A stretch of 56,672 nucleotides of DNA from Hyella patelloides LEGE 07179 (GCF_900659865.1 NZ_LR213780.1:1-56672), one strand, 5' to 3'. Counted from the stretch's first letter, positions 8,311 to 17,418 are shown. Notes: generated by a model not told the origin, from the letters alone. Numbers and translations: made by a program.

Positions 8311-9435
8311 ATGAATAAATATTTTGCTACTGTTGCAAGGGGATTAGAAGATATTGCAGCAGCAGAATTAAAAAATTTAGGAGCAAAAGAAGTTACTACC
8401 AGCTTTACAGGAGTTTCTTTTCAAGGAAATAAAGAATTACTTTATAAAGTAAATTTATGGAGTAGAATTGTTTTTCGAGTTTTAGTTCCAATCGCTAAAG
8501 TAAAAAGCTTTAATGCACAGCAGTTATATCGTAGTGTGCAGCAAATTGATTGGTCAGAATATCTCGATCCTGATATGACTTTAGCCATTGATTGTACGGG
8601 AAAAAATAAGCAATTGAATCATAGTCATTTTACTGCGCTACAAATTAAAAAAGCAATTGTTGACCAGCAACAAAAACATTATGGTAGACGCTCTGATGTT
8701 GAGCCCAAATTACCCGATCTTTTAGTTAATGCTCATATTGATAACAATCGTTGTACTATTAGTTTGGATAGTTCTGGAGCGAGTTTACATCGTCGGGGAT
8801 ATCGTCCCGCAGTGGGATTAGCACCTTTAAAAGAAACCTTGGCTGCTTCTTTAATTCAATTGACAGAATGGACACCAAAAATAGCTTTTTACGATCCTTT
8901 ATGTGGTTCGGGAACATTACCTATTGAAGCTACTTTAAAAGCTCTTAATATTGCTCCTGGTTTATATCGCGATCGCTTTGGGTTTCAAAGCTGGTTAGAT
9001 TACGATGAAACTTTATGGGATAAAATTGTAACTGAAGCAAATAATCAGCAAAATTTTACTCTTAATGTACCGATAATTGGCAGCGATCGCGATTTTGAAA
9101 TCTTAACTCAAGCTCAAGAGAATGCCCAAAATTGTAACGTAGCAAATCATATTCAATTTCTTCATCAAAATCTCTCTGAAATAATAGCACCAGCAGATAA
9201 AGGAATTATTGTTTGTAACCCTCCCTATGGAGAACGTTTAGGTAATGTCGCAGAATTAGAAGACTTGTATAAAATGTTGGGAGATATCTTCAAACAACGC
9301 TTTACAGGTTGGACGGCATATATCCTAACTGGTAGCAAACACCTCAGTAAAAAAGTTGGTTTACGCACAGCTAAAAGAATTTCTGTCTATAATGGCTCTT
9401 TACCCTGTACTTTACTAAAGTATGAATTATATTGA
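8311..9435 (+). CDS. THUMP-domain class I RNA methyltransferase (RlmL N-half / YpsC type)
   Basis: 374 residues. The N-terminal ferredoxin-like plus THUMP region (about 1-155) starts with KYFATVARGLEDIAAAELKNLGA and includes the RRGYRP segment at its end. The Rossmann methyltransferase (UPF0020) follows with FYDPLCGSGTLPIEA for SAM binding and VCNPPYGERL as the catalytic NPPY motif for exocyclic-amine methylation. Family members make m2G in 23S rRNA. The length fits the single-domain form rather than the RlmKL fusion. It lies divergent to gatC, about 100 bp away. Confidence 0.92.
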   Translation: MNKYFATVARGLEDIAAAELKNLGAKEVTTSFTGVSFQGNKELLYKVNLWSRIVFRVLVPIAKVKSFNAQQLYRSVQQIDWSEYLDPDMTLAIDCTGKNKQLNHSHFTALQIKKAIVDQQQKHYGRRSDVEPKLPDLLVNAHIDNNRCTISLDSSGASLHRRGYRPAVGLAPLKETLAASLIQLTEWTPKIAFYDPLCGSGTLPIEATLKALNIAPGLYRDRFGFQSWLDYDETLWDKIVTEANNQQNFTLNVPIIGSDRDFEILTQAQENAQNCNVANHIQFLHQNLSEIIAPADKGIIVCNPPYGERLGNVAELEDLYKMLGDIFKQRFTGWTAYILTGSKHLSKKVGLRTAKRISVYNGSLPCTLLKYELY

Positions 9436-9474
9436 TTGTCGAGCATTTTTGGTCGATCGATCTAATACCATAAT

Positions 9475-9591
9475 TTATGTGTTCGTTTGCTGGTTGTTCG
9501 TTGCTCGTTGTTAGTGACTCATTTTCAGACGATAAATGATAACTGATAACTGGTAACTGATGAATGATAACTAATAAATGGTGGAGGATAA
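9475..9591. repeat. STRR-like repeats upstream of ddl
   Basis: Degenerate tandem words GTTCGTTTGCTGGTTGTTCGTTGCTCGTTG and then GATAAATGATAACTGATAACTGG make up most of the spacer. Stops in these repeats clear one strand only, which creates a meaningless minus-strand frame. The end of the array supplies GGAGGATAA, which acts as the ribosome binding site of ddl. Confidence 0.7.
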
Positions 9592-10650
9592 ATGATAAAA
9601 GTAGGTTTATTATTTGGTGGTTGTTCTGGAGAACATGAAGTATCGCTAGTTTCGGCAAAAGCTATCGCATCTGCCTTTACCCAAGCAGGTAATATAGAAA
9701 AATACCAAGTAATCCCTGTCTATATTGATAAACAAGGTAGTTGGCACAGTGGAGAAACAGCGCAACAAGTCTTAGAAACGGGACAACCTTTAGAAACAGC
9801 AGTAAATCCTAACAGATGGCAATTTCCCGCCCAATTATCCCAGATTGATGTCTGGTTTCCCATTTTACACGGTCCTAATGGGGAAGATGGCACAGTGCAG
9901 GGCTTATTAACCTTGATGCAAGTTCCCTATGTAGGTAGCGGTGTTTTAGGTTCATCTGTGGGGATGGATAAAATTGCCATGAAAACCGCATTTACCGAAG
10001 CAGGATTACCCCAAGTCAAGTATATGGCGGTATCTCGATCTCAAGTTTGGTCTGGTCCCTGTGTTTTCCCCAAACTTTGTGATGAAATAGAAGACACCCT
10101 AGAATATCCTTGCTTTGTCAAACCTGCTAACCTGGGCTCATCAGTAGGAATTGCTAAAGTACGCACCCGCCAAGAATTAGAAAACGCTCTCGATAATGCA
10201 GCTAGTTACGATAGACGGATCGTAATTGAAGAAGGAGTAAACGCCAGAGAAGTAGAATGTGCGGTTTTAGGTAACGATTACCCCAAAGCTTCCGTGATTG
10301 GAGAAATTACTTTTGATAGCGAATTTTACGACTACGAAACTAAATATACCGAAGGATTAGCCCAATTAAATATCCCTGCTCAACTTCCCGATGAAGTAAC
10401 AACTCAAATACAAGAAATGGCGGTAAAAGCATTTCAAACTTTGGATGCATCAGGATTGTCTAGAGTCGATTTCTTTTATGTAGAAGCTACAGGAGAAATT
10501 TTTCTTAACGAGATTAATACTTTACCTGGTTTTACTTCTACCAGTATGTATCCAAGACTATGGGGAGCTACAGGAGTACCTTTTCCTGAGTTAGTAGATA
10601 AGTTGGTTACCTTGGCACAAGAACGTTATCAGGAAGGGGAAGCTGGTTAA
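9592..10650 (+). CDS. ddl: D-alanine--D-alanine ligase
   Basis: 352 residues, the full length for Ddl, which joins two D-Ala with ATP for peptidoglycan precursor synthesis in the cytosol. It shows [17 protein letters not shown] with the conserved EHEVS active-site loop, [27 protein letters not shown] (ATP-grasp), [11 protein letters not shown] (omega loop) and [17 protein letters not shown] (metal and phosphate ligands). The ATG follows GGAGG by 7 bases, which fixes the start. The gene is monocistronic in appearance. Confidence 0.97.
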   Translation: MIKVGLLFGGCSGEHEVSLVSAKAIASAFTQAGNIEKYQVIPVYIDKQGSWHSGETAQQVLETGQPLETAVNPNRWQFPAQLSQIDVWFPILHGPNGEDGTVQGLLTLMQVPYVGSGVLGSSVGMDKIAMKTAFTEAGLPQVKYMAVSRSQVWSGPCVFPKLCDEIEDTLEYPCFVKPANLGSSVGIAKVRTRQELENALDNAASYDRRIVIEEGVNAREVECAVLGNDYPKASVIGEITFDSEFYDYETKYTEGLAQLNIPAQLPDEVTTQIQEMAVKAFQTLDASGLSRVDFFYVEATGEIFLNEINTLPGFTSTSMYPRLWGATGVPFPELVDKLVTLAQERYQEGEAG

Positions 10651-10800
10651 GGGCGATCGCGAAGCGCAATACGGAGCGGTATCTGTGATAGAGTCCTTTA
10701 AAGCGGAGGGGCTGTTTTTTGAGGAAACCTCAAGAACTTACATTGTCCTCGAATGGGGATACGCCCCGTTAACACTACGCCTTTGATCGTTGACTTAACC
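10651..10800. repeat. Dispersed GC-rich repeat, copy near 10.7 kb
   Basis: After ddl the sequence changes to GC-rich words: GCGATCGCGAAGCGCAATACGGAGCGGTAT, GAGTCCTTTAAAGCGGAGGGG and GAGGAAACCTC, plus a small GGGGatacgCCCC hairpin. The blocks AGCGGTAT, GTCCTTTA and GAGGAAACCTC recur at 5.8, 14.1, 17.3, 20.5, 39.4 and 52.7 kb. No gene is present. Confidence 0.7.
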
Positions 10801-10901
10801 AGTTTTCCTGAATCCTACTCTGCTTAAACTCAAGTTTTTCAGTGGGATTACTTCAAAAGAGCTTGGAAAATTCTTTTTTCCGAGTAATCAAAAATGGTTC
10901 T

Positions 10902-12050
10902 TTAGCCAAGCCCAGTTTCATTTTGAAAAGCAAAGTTGGCTTCACTGAATTCTGGCAATGCATTAAGAGCATCGTCACCATTTAAGGTATTAATATTGCC
11001 CAAAATAGAGATGTCTGCCGTGCCAACACCCAAATCTTCGGAGTAGACTAGACGGTTAATCTGTAGGTTCTCGTTAAAGTAGATAAATGCACCTGCATCT
11101 TGAGCAACCCCAGTTTCAGCGATCGCGCTGGCTGCTGCTCCTGCATTGGCAAATCCATCTTGAACAACTACTATATTGGCATCAGTACCACCTTGAGCCA
11201 AGCCAGTTAACTCGTCTATAGTACCGTTGACAAACTCAACAGAATCCTCAATATTGAAATCTTGAGCATCAATCACAAAAAGATCGTCTGCAATGGTAAA
11301 GTCATCTAGTTCATAGGGTTGATTGACTACTTGACGCACATCATCATCAGCTACAACATTGGGATTTCCTTTGAAAGGATCGTCGTCAAAGACAAAACTA
11401 TCAGAGCCTTCACCACCAATAAGAGTATCTAAACCATTACTACCATTAAGAGTGTCATCTCCTGCGCCACCATCAGCCATGATGGAGACATTGGTGAGAC
11501 TAGCATCAAAAAGGTCATTACCCTCACCACCGCTAAAGTTGACTTTTTGTACGTCAGTACCAGTCAAATCTTGAACAGTCAGAGTATCATCTCCACCAAG
11601 ACCATTAATTTCAAATTGCTCTACATCATTGACATCAAGCTCGAAGTTAACTAAGTTGAGCCTTTCAAACTCAGCACGATGACCATTGGCTCTTAATTCA
11701 AAATTATCTCCGTTTCCGAAAGCACCGTTAACCTGTACTGTATCATAGTCAAAACCGCCTTCCATAATGTCACTACCATCACCATTATTCCAGACTAGAA
11801 GGTCATCTCCCTTACCGCCTTCGATAAGATCGCTACCTCGATCGCCGACAAGAGTATCGTTATCATTATCACCTCGGAGAGTATCGTTACCCGCTCCTCC
11901 GCTAATCCAATCTTCGCCTTTTCCTCCTCTGACTGCATCGTCACCACCAGCAGCGAACACAGTGTCATTACCAAGACGAGTTTTGATAACGTCATTATCC
12001 TCAGTTCCATTAATAAGATCGTTACCACTTCCACCATTAAAAATAGCCAT
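10902..12050 (-). CDS. RTX (hemolysin-type) calcium-binding repeat protein
   Basis: 382 acidic residues. The first 90 or so carry tandem nonapeptide repeats of the GGxGxDxUx type (GGSGNDLIN, GGKGEDWIS, GGAGNDTLR, GGKGDDLLV), with a second block at about 185-220 (GGAGDDTLNG, GGEGSDSFVF). These form a parallel beta-roll that binds calcium outside the cell. There is no N-terminal Sec signal; such proteins leave through type I secretion using a C-terminal signal. The C-terminal region GAFIYFNENLQINRLVYSEDL and SILGNINTLNG resembles the tail of other cyanobacterial RTX proteins. No T1SS ABC gene is adjacent. An enzymatic domain is not visible. Confidence 0.9.
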   Translation of the reverse strand: MAIFNGGSGNDLINGTEDNDVIKTRLGNDTVFAAGGDDAVRGGKGEDWISGGAGNDTLRGDNDNDTLVGDRGSDLIEGGKGDDLLVWNNGDGSDIMEGGFDYDTVQVNGAFGNGDNFELRANGHRAEFERLNLVNFELDVNDVEQFEINGLGGDDTLTVQDLTGTDVQKVNFSGGEGNDLFDASLTNVSIMADGGAGDDTLNGSNGLDTLIGGEGSDSFVFDDDPFKGNPNVVADDDVRQVVNQPYELDDFTIADDLFVIDAQDFNIEDSVEFVNGTIDELTGLAQGGTDANIVVVQDGFANAGAAASAIAETGVAQDAGAFIYFNENLQINRLVYSEDLGVGTADISILGNINTLNGDDALNALPEFSEANFAFQNETGLG

Positions 12051-12241
12051 AATTTTTGCTCCTGATTAATTTCATTTATTTGATTAAGCTTACAAAATTA
12101 TCTTAGTATTTTAAATCAAATAAAAACACCTAATTAACATTAGGAATTTTTGGATAAAATATTGCAACATTTAAACTAAAAATACCAATCATTTTGCATG
12201 ATTGGCAATCGATAAAAATATAAGTTTTAACTATATATTTT

Positions 12242-13675
12242 TTAGTATTCATTAAGAGCTAACAACTCAAATTTGTTTTGATTATTCGTAGAAAAATAAG
12301 CTTTTATGATGTTATTTATTTGAAAACAAGTATTATTATTTTCTGAGATCATATCAATTAAAGAACGTCTTCTTAGAGAATTTAATGCTTGAATAAAATA
12401 AGCAGCGTTACTTTCCGAAGCAAGATGATCTTGTAAGTTATTAAAGCAGATTGGTCGATTATTACTAACTAAACAACGTAAAATTTCTATTTCTAAGTTA
12501 GATAATCTTTCTAGTTGTTGTTCAAAAAGTTTTTTAAAATAAATAGGTAAAATGTTTGATGTTTGATTGTTATTGGCATCCAAAAAAGAAGCCACATTAC
12601 CATTAAATAAATCTCTGATTATAGCTGCTATTAATTTTAAAGCTAGAGGATTACCACAATAACAAGAAATCAACTCATCCCAAAATTGAAAAGAGGATAG
12701 ATTTCGCTCAAGAAAAATATTTTTTGCTGCTTCTCCTAAACCATTTAAGCTAAGAGTATGAACATTATTTCCTTGCAGTAGTGGCATATCGATAGGCTCA
12801 TCTTGGCTGGTAACTAGTAAACAACTTTGATGATTTTCTGTAGCTATTCTTTTCATTAGCTGACTATATTCTTGATATTTTTTTTGATAAAAACCAGCGA
12901 AACTACCAGCAGACATGGTATTTTCAAGCCCATCCAAAATAAGCAAGCATCTCTGTTCTTGTAGATATTTTAAAAGTTGATTAATTTGAATATTAATATC
13001 AACAACAGTATCATTACTTTTTCCATTGGGAGATAAAACATCTAGAATCTCAACTAAAATATGAGATAGCGAAGATTGATACTTCAGATTACACCAAATA
13101 ATACACTCAAAATCAGATTTAATTTCCTGAGTTAAGTGAGCAGCCAAAGTCGTTTTGCCAATACCTACCATACCTGATAACATGACTAAGCGATCGCGCT
13201 TTTCTACAATCCATTGTTTAAGCTGAGTTAATTCTGGTTCTCGACCATAAAATTGAGTAACTTCTGGTAATTCTCCGCAGTTTATAGATATATTGTGGGT
13301 TTTATTTTTTGTTTTGTATCCTGCTTCTTCCAGCCATTTCGCCACATCTCGCCAACTTTTTAGAGCGTTACTTTCTCGATCAGTTAAAGCTTCAACATAA
13401 CGATATATTCCCTTACTTAATTCAACCCCTACAGAAGCAGCCGTCCAATATAATTTACTAGCTATTTCTTTAGGAGAATATCCAGCTAATAAACCTCGTA
13501 ACATTGCTTTTTCTATTGGACTGAGCTTGGCTTTTCTAGTTATATTAACTCGTTTAACATTGGCTAAATCTTGATACAAAAGCTCTAAATTCCAGTTTTC
13601 AGCAACTACCAAAAATAGTTGCTCTTCAATTGTTTTTTGAATCATATAAACTATAACTCCTCTATGAAAGTACAA
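12242..13675 (-). CDS. NB-ARC NTPase with N-terminal vMAP-type HTH, no C-terminal repeats
   Basis: 477 residues, or 467 if translation starts at the internal Met 11 (MIQKTIEEQ), which looks more likely. Residues about 45-95 match the helix-turn-helix module at the start of many cyanobacterial STAND proteins (LSPIEKAMLRGLLAGYSPKEIASKL). A linker with WRDVAKWLEEAGYKT follows. The NB-ARC domain starts at FYGREPELTQLKQWI, with Walker A GMVGIGKTTLA, Walker B CLLILDGLEN and the GNPLALKLIA helical motif. Such proteins are ATP-driven switches in signalling or defence. Usual WD40 or TPR sensors are absent: the protein ends soon after the winged-helix part. Partner proteins are not adjacent. Confidence 0.85.
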   Translation of the reverse strand: MYFHRGVIVYMIQKTIEEQLFLVVAENWNLELLYQDLANVKRVNITRKAKLSPIEKAMLRGLLAGYSPKEIASKLYWTAASVGVELSKGIYRYVEALTDRESNALKSWRDVAKWLEEAGYKTKNKTHNISINCGELPEVTQFYGREPELTQLKQWIVEKRDRLVMLSGMVGIGKTTLAAHLTQEIKSDFECIIWCNLKYQSSLSHILVEILDVLSPNGKSNDTVVDINIQINQLLKYLQEQRCLLILDGLENTMSAGSFAGFYQKKYQEYSQLMKRIATENHQSCLLVTSQDEPIDMPLLQGNNVHTLSLNGLGEAAKNIFLERNLSSFQFWDELISCYCGNPLALKLIAAIIRDLFNGNVASFLDANNNQTSNILPIYFKKLFEQQLERLSNLEIEILRCLVSNNRPICFNNLQDHLASESNAAYFIQALNSLRRRSLIDMISENNNTCFQINNIIKAYFSTNNQNKFELLALNEY

Positions 13676-14027
13676 CTAAGTAAAAATTAATTATTTGTTT
13701 TCAGAGAGTTCATGGATTACTTTATGAATAACTAGCAATCGAGAAAAACTAGAGAAGAGAAGGGTAATTATTCCAAGTGAAGTAATATTAATTAATATTC
13801 ATAGAGTGTCTTCATTGATTTTCTCTTCCTTACTCTCCATTCTCTGCCTCATAAGGGTAGGTTCACAAAGCTATAAGTATGCACTTTCATTTATTATTGA
13901 ACTTCAGCAAAAAAAAGGTTTTGATTTGTGGTTCGTTTTGTTTTGGGAAATGATTTGTTCGCTACTCATAATGAGATTTCTCCTTAGTTTGTGATTTGTG
14001 CTGTGTTTGAGGTTTGTTCTCTTAAGA
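13676..14027. other. Spacer with low-complexity T/G-rich tract
   Basis: Holds the promoter side of the NB-ARC gene, then at about 13910-14020 words such as GATTTGTGGTTCGTTTTGTTTTG and TTTGTGATTTGTGCTGTG, which look like decayed STRR. A 62-codon frame at 13806-13994 exists only because of this composition. Confidence 0.5.
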
Positions 14028-14225
14028 ACTGACCAACGATCACCGCAGGCTCCGTCTTGTCTTGACGAGCATTCCCTTGCTAGGTGCGCGTTCCTTGGCT
14101 GACGAAACGTCAGCAGGGTCGCACCTCTTACGCCGCCCTAAAGGATACCGCTCCCCTAAAGGACTCGGCTTCGCCGTCGCGCATAACGCAGGGTCTCGTC
14201 GCTTTTAAGGCGGAGTAACGGTGAC
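14028..14225. repeat. Cluster of dispersed GC-rich palindromic repeats (longest copy)
   Basis: This block is much richer in G+C than its surroundings. It contains GTGCGCGTTCCTTGG, the palindrome CTGACGaaaCGTCAG, AGGGTCGCACC, CCCTAAAGGATACCGCTCC and, at 14153-14183, a 31-base run identical to 20486-20516 (CCCCTAAAGG to GTCGCGCA). Its inverted form matches the insert inside the glycosyltransferase gene near 39.4 kb (GCGACCCT, palindrome, CCAAGGAACGCGC). No gene is visible. Confidence 0.85.
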
Positions 14226-14602
14226 TTCATCTTAGAAATTTCTCAGAATGTAAACATCTAACAAACGTCTCAAATCTACCCTCAACAAACGATATAAAGA
14301 ACCTCTAACTTTCGTTGATACAAATAAGTATATTTTCCTATGACTAAAGTCTCGATCGCGCAGCGCCTCGGCAGAGCCGAGATCGCCATTTTCAAAGACG
14401 AGATAGGGAAGAGTGAAACTAAGCCTTATGGTCATCCCTCTTTGATGATTAAGAGAATTTTTTGGCATTTTCTTGTATATTAGACTACAAAGATCGGCAG
14501 ATTTTGCTACTTAATTACAGTTTCTACTCACTCTTTTGTTAAAAACTTACCCTTGTAAGCCACTCCCTACTCCCTACTACCTCTAAGCGAAGCAAGCTAA
14601 CA
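14226..14602. other. Spacer with short palindrome, no convincing gene
   Basis: Includes CTCGGCagaGCCGAG at about 14368-14382 next to a GATCGCG site, and the promoter region of the M42 peptidase gene. A 78-codon minus-strand frame here contains the palindrome and lacks any recognisable domain, so I treat it as spurious. Confidence 0.5.
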
Positions 14603-15676
14603 ATGACACAAAATTCAAATTCTCATCAACCTTTAATTGATTACGACGTTCTTTTTACAACTATCGAAGAATTAGTTTTGCAACACTCTCCTAGTGGTGT
14701 GGAAACAGAAGTAGATCGTCTGTTAATGGCTAAATTTCAGAGTTTGGGAGTGGAGACATGGCAAGATAGAGCAGGTAATATAATTGCCAAGATTGAGGGT
14801 CAAAACTCAGAAAAAGCAGTGGCAATTACGGGACATAAAGATGAAATTGGGGCTATTGTCAAGTCTATTGAAAACAATGGAAGAATACAAGTTCGTCGCT
14901 TGGGAGGTTCTTTTCCTTGGATTTATGGCGAAGGAGTAGTAGATATTATAGGCGATCGCAAAACAATTCATGGTATACTTTCTTTTGGCTCACGTCACGT
15001 TTCCCATGAGTCTCCTCAAAGAGCGCAACAAGAAGATACTCCTGTAGTTTGGGAAGATAGTTGGGTAGAAACCAAATGCACTCCAGAAGAGTTAGAACAA
15101 GCGGGAATTCGCCCTGGAAGTAGAGTACTGGTGGGAAAACATCGTAAAAAGCCTTTTCGCCTTAAAGATTATATTGCTAGCTACACTTTAGATAACAAGG
15201 CATCGGTAGCAATTTTACTCGCTTTAGCACAATATCTCAAACAGCCAGTAGTGGATGTTTATCTGGTGGCTTCCGCGAAAGAAGAAGTAGGCGCGATAGG
15301 CGCATTGTATTTTACCCAAAATCAGACTTTAGATGCTCTAATTGCTCTAGAAATTTGTCCCCTTTCCCCTGAATATCCTATCGAAGAAGGAGCGACCCCT
15401 GTACTATTAGCTCAAGACAGTTATGGTATCTATGATGAATTTTTAAATCAAGAAATCCAACAAGCAGCCAAAAAAGCCAACACTTCGATACAATATGCTG
15501 CGATTAGCGGTTTTGGTAGTGATGCTTCCATTGCCATGAAATTTGGTCATGTAGCTCGCGCAGCTTGCTTGGGTTTTCCTACCCAAAATACCCACGGTTA
15601 CGAAATTGCCCATTTAGGTGCGATCGCAAATTGTATTAGAATTTTAATCAGTTATTGTCAGACAAATAATGAGTAA
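14603..15676 (+). CDS. M42-family metallopeptidase (glutamyl aminopeptidase / FrvX-like)
   Basis: 357 residues, normal for the M42 family of dinuclear-metal aminopeptidases that form large tetrahedral oligomers. Visible motifs: SPSGVETEVDRLL, the metal ligand in AITGHKDEIGAIV, DNKASVAILLALA with the bridging Asp, ASAKEEVGAIGA with the catalytic Glu pair, and the late GFGSDAS and NTHGYEIAH with the final His ligand. Members trim peptides in the cytosol; older annotations call them endoglucanases. Its stop codon lies inside the first units of the heptanucleotide array that follows. Confidence 0.92.
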   Translation: MTQNSNSHQPLIDYDVLFTTIEELVLQHSPSGVETEVDRLLMAKFQSLGVETWQDRAGNIIAKIEGQNSEKAVAITGHKDEIGAIVKSIENNGRIQVRRLGGSFPWIYGEGVVDIIGDRKTIHGILSFGSRHVSHESPQRAQQEDTPVVWEDSWVETKCTPEELEQAGIRPGSRVLVGKHRKKPFRLKDYIASYTLDNKASVAILLALAQYLKQPVVDVYLVASAKEEVGAIGALYFTQNQTLDALIALEICPLSPEYPIEEGATPVLLAQDSYGIYDEFLNQEIQQAAKKANTSIQYAAISGFGSDASIAMKFGHVARAACLGFPTQNTHGYEIAHLGAIANCIRILISYCQTNNE

Positions 15677-15941
15677 TGAGTAATAAGTAATGAGTAATAA
15701 GTAATGAGTAATAAGTAATGAGTAATAAGTAATAAGTAATAAGTAATAAGTAATAAGTAATAAGTAATAAGTAATAAGTAATAAGTAATAAGTAATAAGT
15801 AATAAGTAATAAGTAATAAGTAATAAGTAATAAGTAATAAGTAATAAGTAATAAGTAATAAGTAATAAGTAATAAGTAATAAGTAATAAGTAATAAGTAA
15901 TAAGTAATAAGTAATAAGTAATAAGTAATAAGTAATAAGTA
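15666..15941. repeat. Long STRR array: about 39 tandem AGTAATA heptamers
   Basis: A 7-base unit (AATAAGT, with a few early AATGAGT variants) repeats without interruption for about 275 bases. Period 7 places TAA or TAG in every plus-strand frame, so it terminates translation from either side. The reverse strand is wholly open and encodes a 7-residue repeat of Leu/Ile/Thr/Tyr, which is an artefact. The near-perfect units suggest recent slippage expansion. The 3' end of the peptidase gene lies inside it, and the LRAT gene begins about 40 bp after it. Confidence 0.97.
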
Positions 15942-15980
15942 GCAACTATCTACTACCCACTAAAAACTAACAACTAAATT

Positions 15981-16646
15981 ATGAAAGGCGATCAATTATA
16001 TGTTTATCGAAATCTTTGGAATCAGGAAGGAGTGTATCAACATCATGGGATAGATTGCGGAGATGGTACAGTAATTCATTATCGCAAACCTAGTGAAATT
16101 GTCGAAAAAACAACTTTTGCAGTTTTTAGTCGGGGTAACCCTGTCTCAATTAAAAACTACAGTCAGGGATTTTGTTTTATTCCAGAGGTCGTAGTTTCCA
16201 GAGCAGAAAGTAGACTAGGAGAAGATAAATATAATTTTTTATTTAATAATTGCGAACATTTTGCTACTTGGTGTAAAACAGGTATTAGTGATAGTATCCA
16301 AATTCGTAATTTCGTTCCTGCTATGGGTAAATTTAATACTAGCAAATTATCCGATTTAATAAAGCGATCGCTGAAAAAAACAGATAATCGTAATGGAGAA
16401 CAATTAATGCAAGATGCTCTCCATGATATTAAAACAGTCTGGGAACAAGTTCAGCCAGAATATAAACAAACTCTTCAAGAAATAACCTCCTGGGAAAAAG
16501 TAGCGAAACAAGCTCTACAACAAAATAGAGAAGATTTAGCCCGCGCTGCTTTAGTTAAAAAGCGTAATTATCAGCAAAAAGCTTGGGATTTAGAAGCACA
16601 ATTAAATGATTTAGCTACTATGACAGAAAATTTAATCATAAATTAA
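15981..16646 (+). CDS. LRAT (lecithin retinol acyltransferase) domain protein
   Basis: 221 residues. The N-terminal about 110 form an NlpC/P60-like LRAT domain: GDQLYVYRNLW, then YQHHGIDCGDGTVIHY with the catalytic His, and FNNCEHFATWCKTG with the catalytic Cys in the NCEHF motif. Family members act as thiol acyltransferases or hydrolases on lipids or peptides; the bacterial substrate is unknown. The C-terminal about 90 residues are Lys/Glu/Gln rich and helical, probably a coiled coil. There is no signal peptide or membrane anchor. Confidence 0.87.
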   Translation: MKGDQLYVYRNLWNQEGVYQHHGIDCGDGTVIHYRKPSEIVEKTTFAVFSRGNPVSIKNYSQGFCFIPEVVVSRAESRLGEDKYNFLFNNCEHFATWCKTGISDSIQIRNFVPAMGKFNTSKLSDLIKRSLKKTDNRNGEQLMQDALHDIKTVWEQVQPEYKQTLQEITSWEKVAKQALQQNREDLARAALVKKRNYQQKAWDLEAQLNDLATMTENLIIN

Positions 16647-16753
16647 AAATTGAAATTAGCAAAAATAACTATTACAAAAATATTGATAAATATACTGTTT
16701 ATTAAGAATAATAAAAGACTTATTACTTCAACAAAAAACTTTTTCAGCTAACC

Positions 16754-17188
16754 CTATTTAACCATTCCTGTTGAGCCAAAACCGTCATCTCCTCTAGCAG
16801 AAATATTTAACTTATCTACAGCTTCTATCTCTACGCTAATAAAAGAAGTAATTACCATTTGAGCAATTTTCATACTTTTAAAAACCGAAAAATTATCTTG
16901 ACTGTGATTGATTAAAATTACACCTATTTCTCCACGATAACCTGTATCTATTGTTCCTGGAGTATTTAAAACTGTTATGGAATGCTTTAATGCTAATCCA
17001 CTTCTAGGACGTATTTGTGCTTCTGTTCCTAATGGTAACTCGATAGCTATTCCTGTATGTATTAGCTTGCTTTCTCCTGGTAAGATTGTTTGTTCTTCTA
17101 TAGAAAATAAATCTAAACCTGCATCACCTGGATGACTGTATTGAGGGATAATTGCTGATTCATTTAACTTTAATATTTTAATTTTAAT
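16754..17188 (-). CDS. dut: dUTP diphosphatase with no canonical start codon
   Basis: The frame encodes about 144 residues with all five dUTPase motifs in order: [49 protein letters not shown] and [11 protein letters not shown]. The enzyme cleaves dUTP to dUMP and PPi, keeping uracil out of DNA and supplying dTMP synthesis; the active form is a trimer. Oddity: from the upstream in-frame TAA at 17197-17195 to the conserved N-terminus there is no ATG, GTG or TTG. The codons read GCA AAA ATT AAA ATT AAA ATA TTA, so ATT at 17188 (giving [11 protein letters not shown]) is the best candidate. The body has no frameshift or stop, so the gene looks selected for. Confidence 0.88.
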   Translation of the reverse strand: MKIKILKLNESAIIPQYSHPGDAGLDLFSIEEQTILPGESKLIHTGIAIELPLGTEAQIRPRSGLALKHSITVLNTPGTIDTGYRGEIGVILINHSQDNFSVFKSMKIAQMVITSFISVEIEAVDKLNISARGDDGFGSTGMVK

Positions 17189-17219
17189 TTTTGCTTAATT
17201 GAGAAACTTATAATAATTT

Positions 17220-17410
17220 TATAAAGAAAATTTTCTCTTTATCAAAAAGCTTTAAGCTTATGCGAAGCGGTATCCTTTAGGACTAGGCTCTAAGCTAGAA
17301 GGGTTCAAGACCCCTACCTTCACAAGTTTATGTAGTCTACAGTTACGAGATGTTTAAAACTTCTTGTAACTGGCTTATAGCTTATGGCTTATGGCTTATA
17401 GCTAGGAGCT
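17220..17410. repeat. Dispersed GC-rich repeat and GCTTATAG heptamers
   Basis: 17262-17286 repeats the GCGAAGCGG to AGGACTAG block of 5791-5815 exactly. It is followed at about 17368-17405 by GCTTATAGCTTATGGCTTATGG-type tandem words and by GGAGCTTCGCTCC (short palindrome). These separate dut from a possible small gene. Confidence 0.8.
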
Positions 17411-17418
17411 TCGCTCCT

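Noticed and set aside
11767-12069. Plus-strand Pro/Ser-rich frame opposite the RTX gene
   Set aside because: Antisense shadow of the GGxGxD repeats; composition explains it.
13806-13994. 62-codon frame
   Set aside because: Driven by a T/G-rich degenerate tract, with no domain and no good ribosome binding site.
14232-14468. 78-codon minus-strand frame
   Set aside because: Contains a CTCGGC palindrome and HIP1-like sites; no recognisable protein features.
15666-15941. CRISPR-like array
   Set aside because: The unit is only 7 bases with no spacers, and there are no cas genes; it is a tandem repeat.
15658-15945. 95-codon minus-strand frame of LLLITYY repeats
   Set aside because: Purely the reverse strand of the AGTAATA array; a 7-base repeat without reverse-strand stops always gives such a frame.
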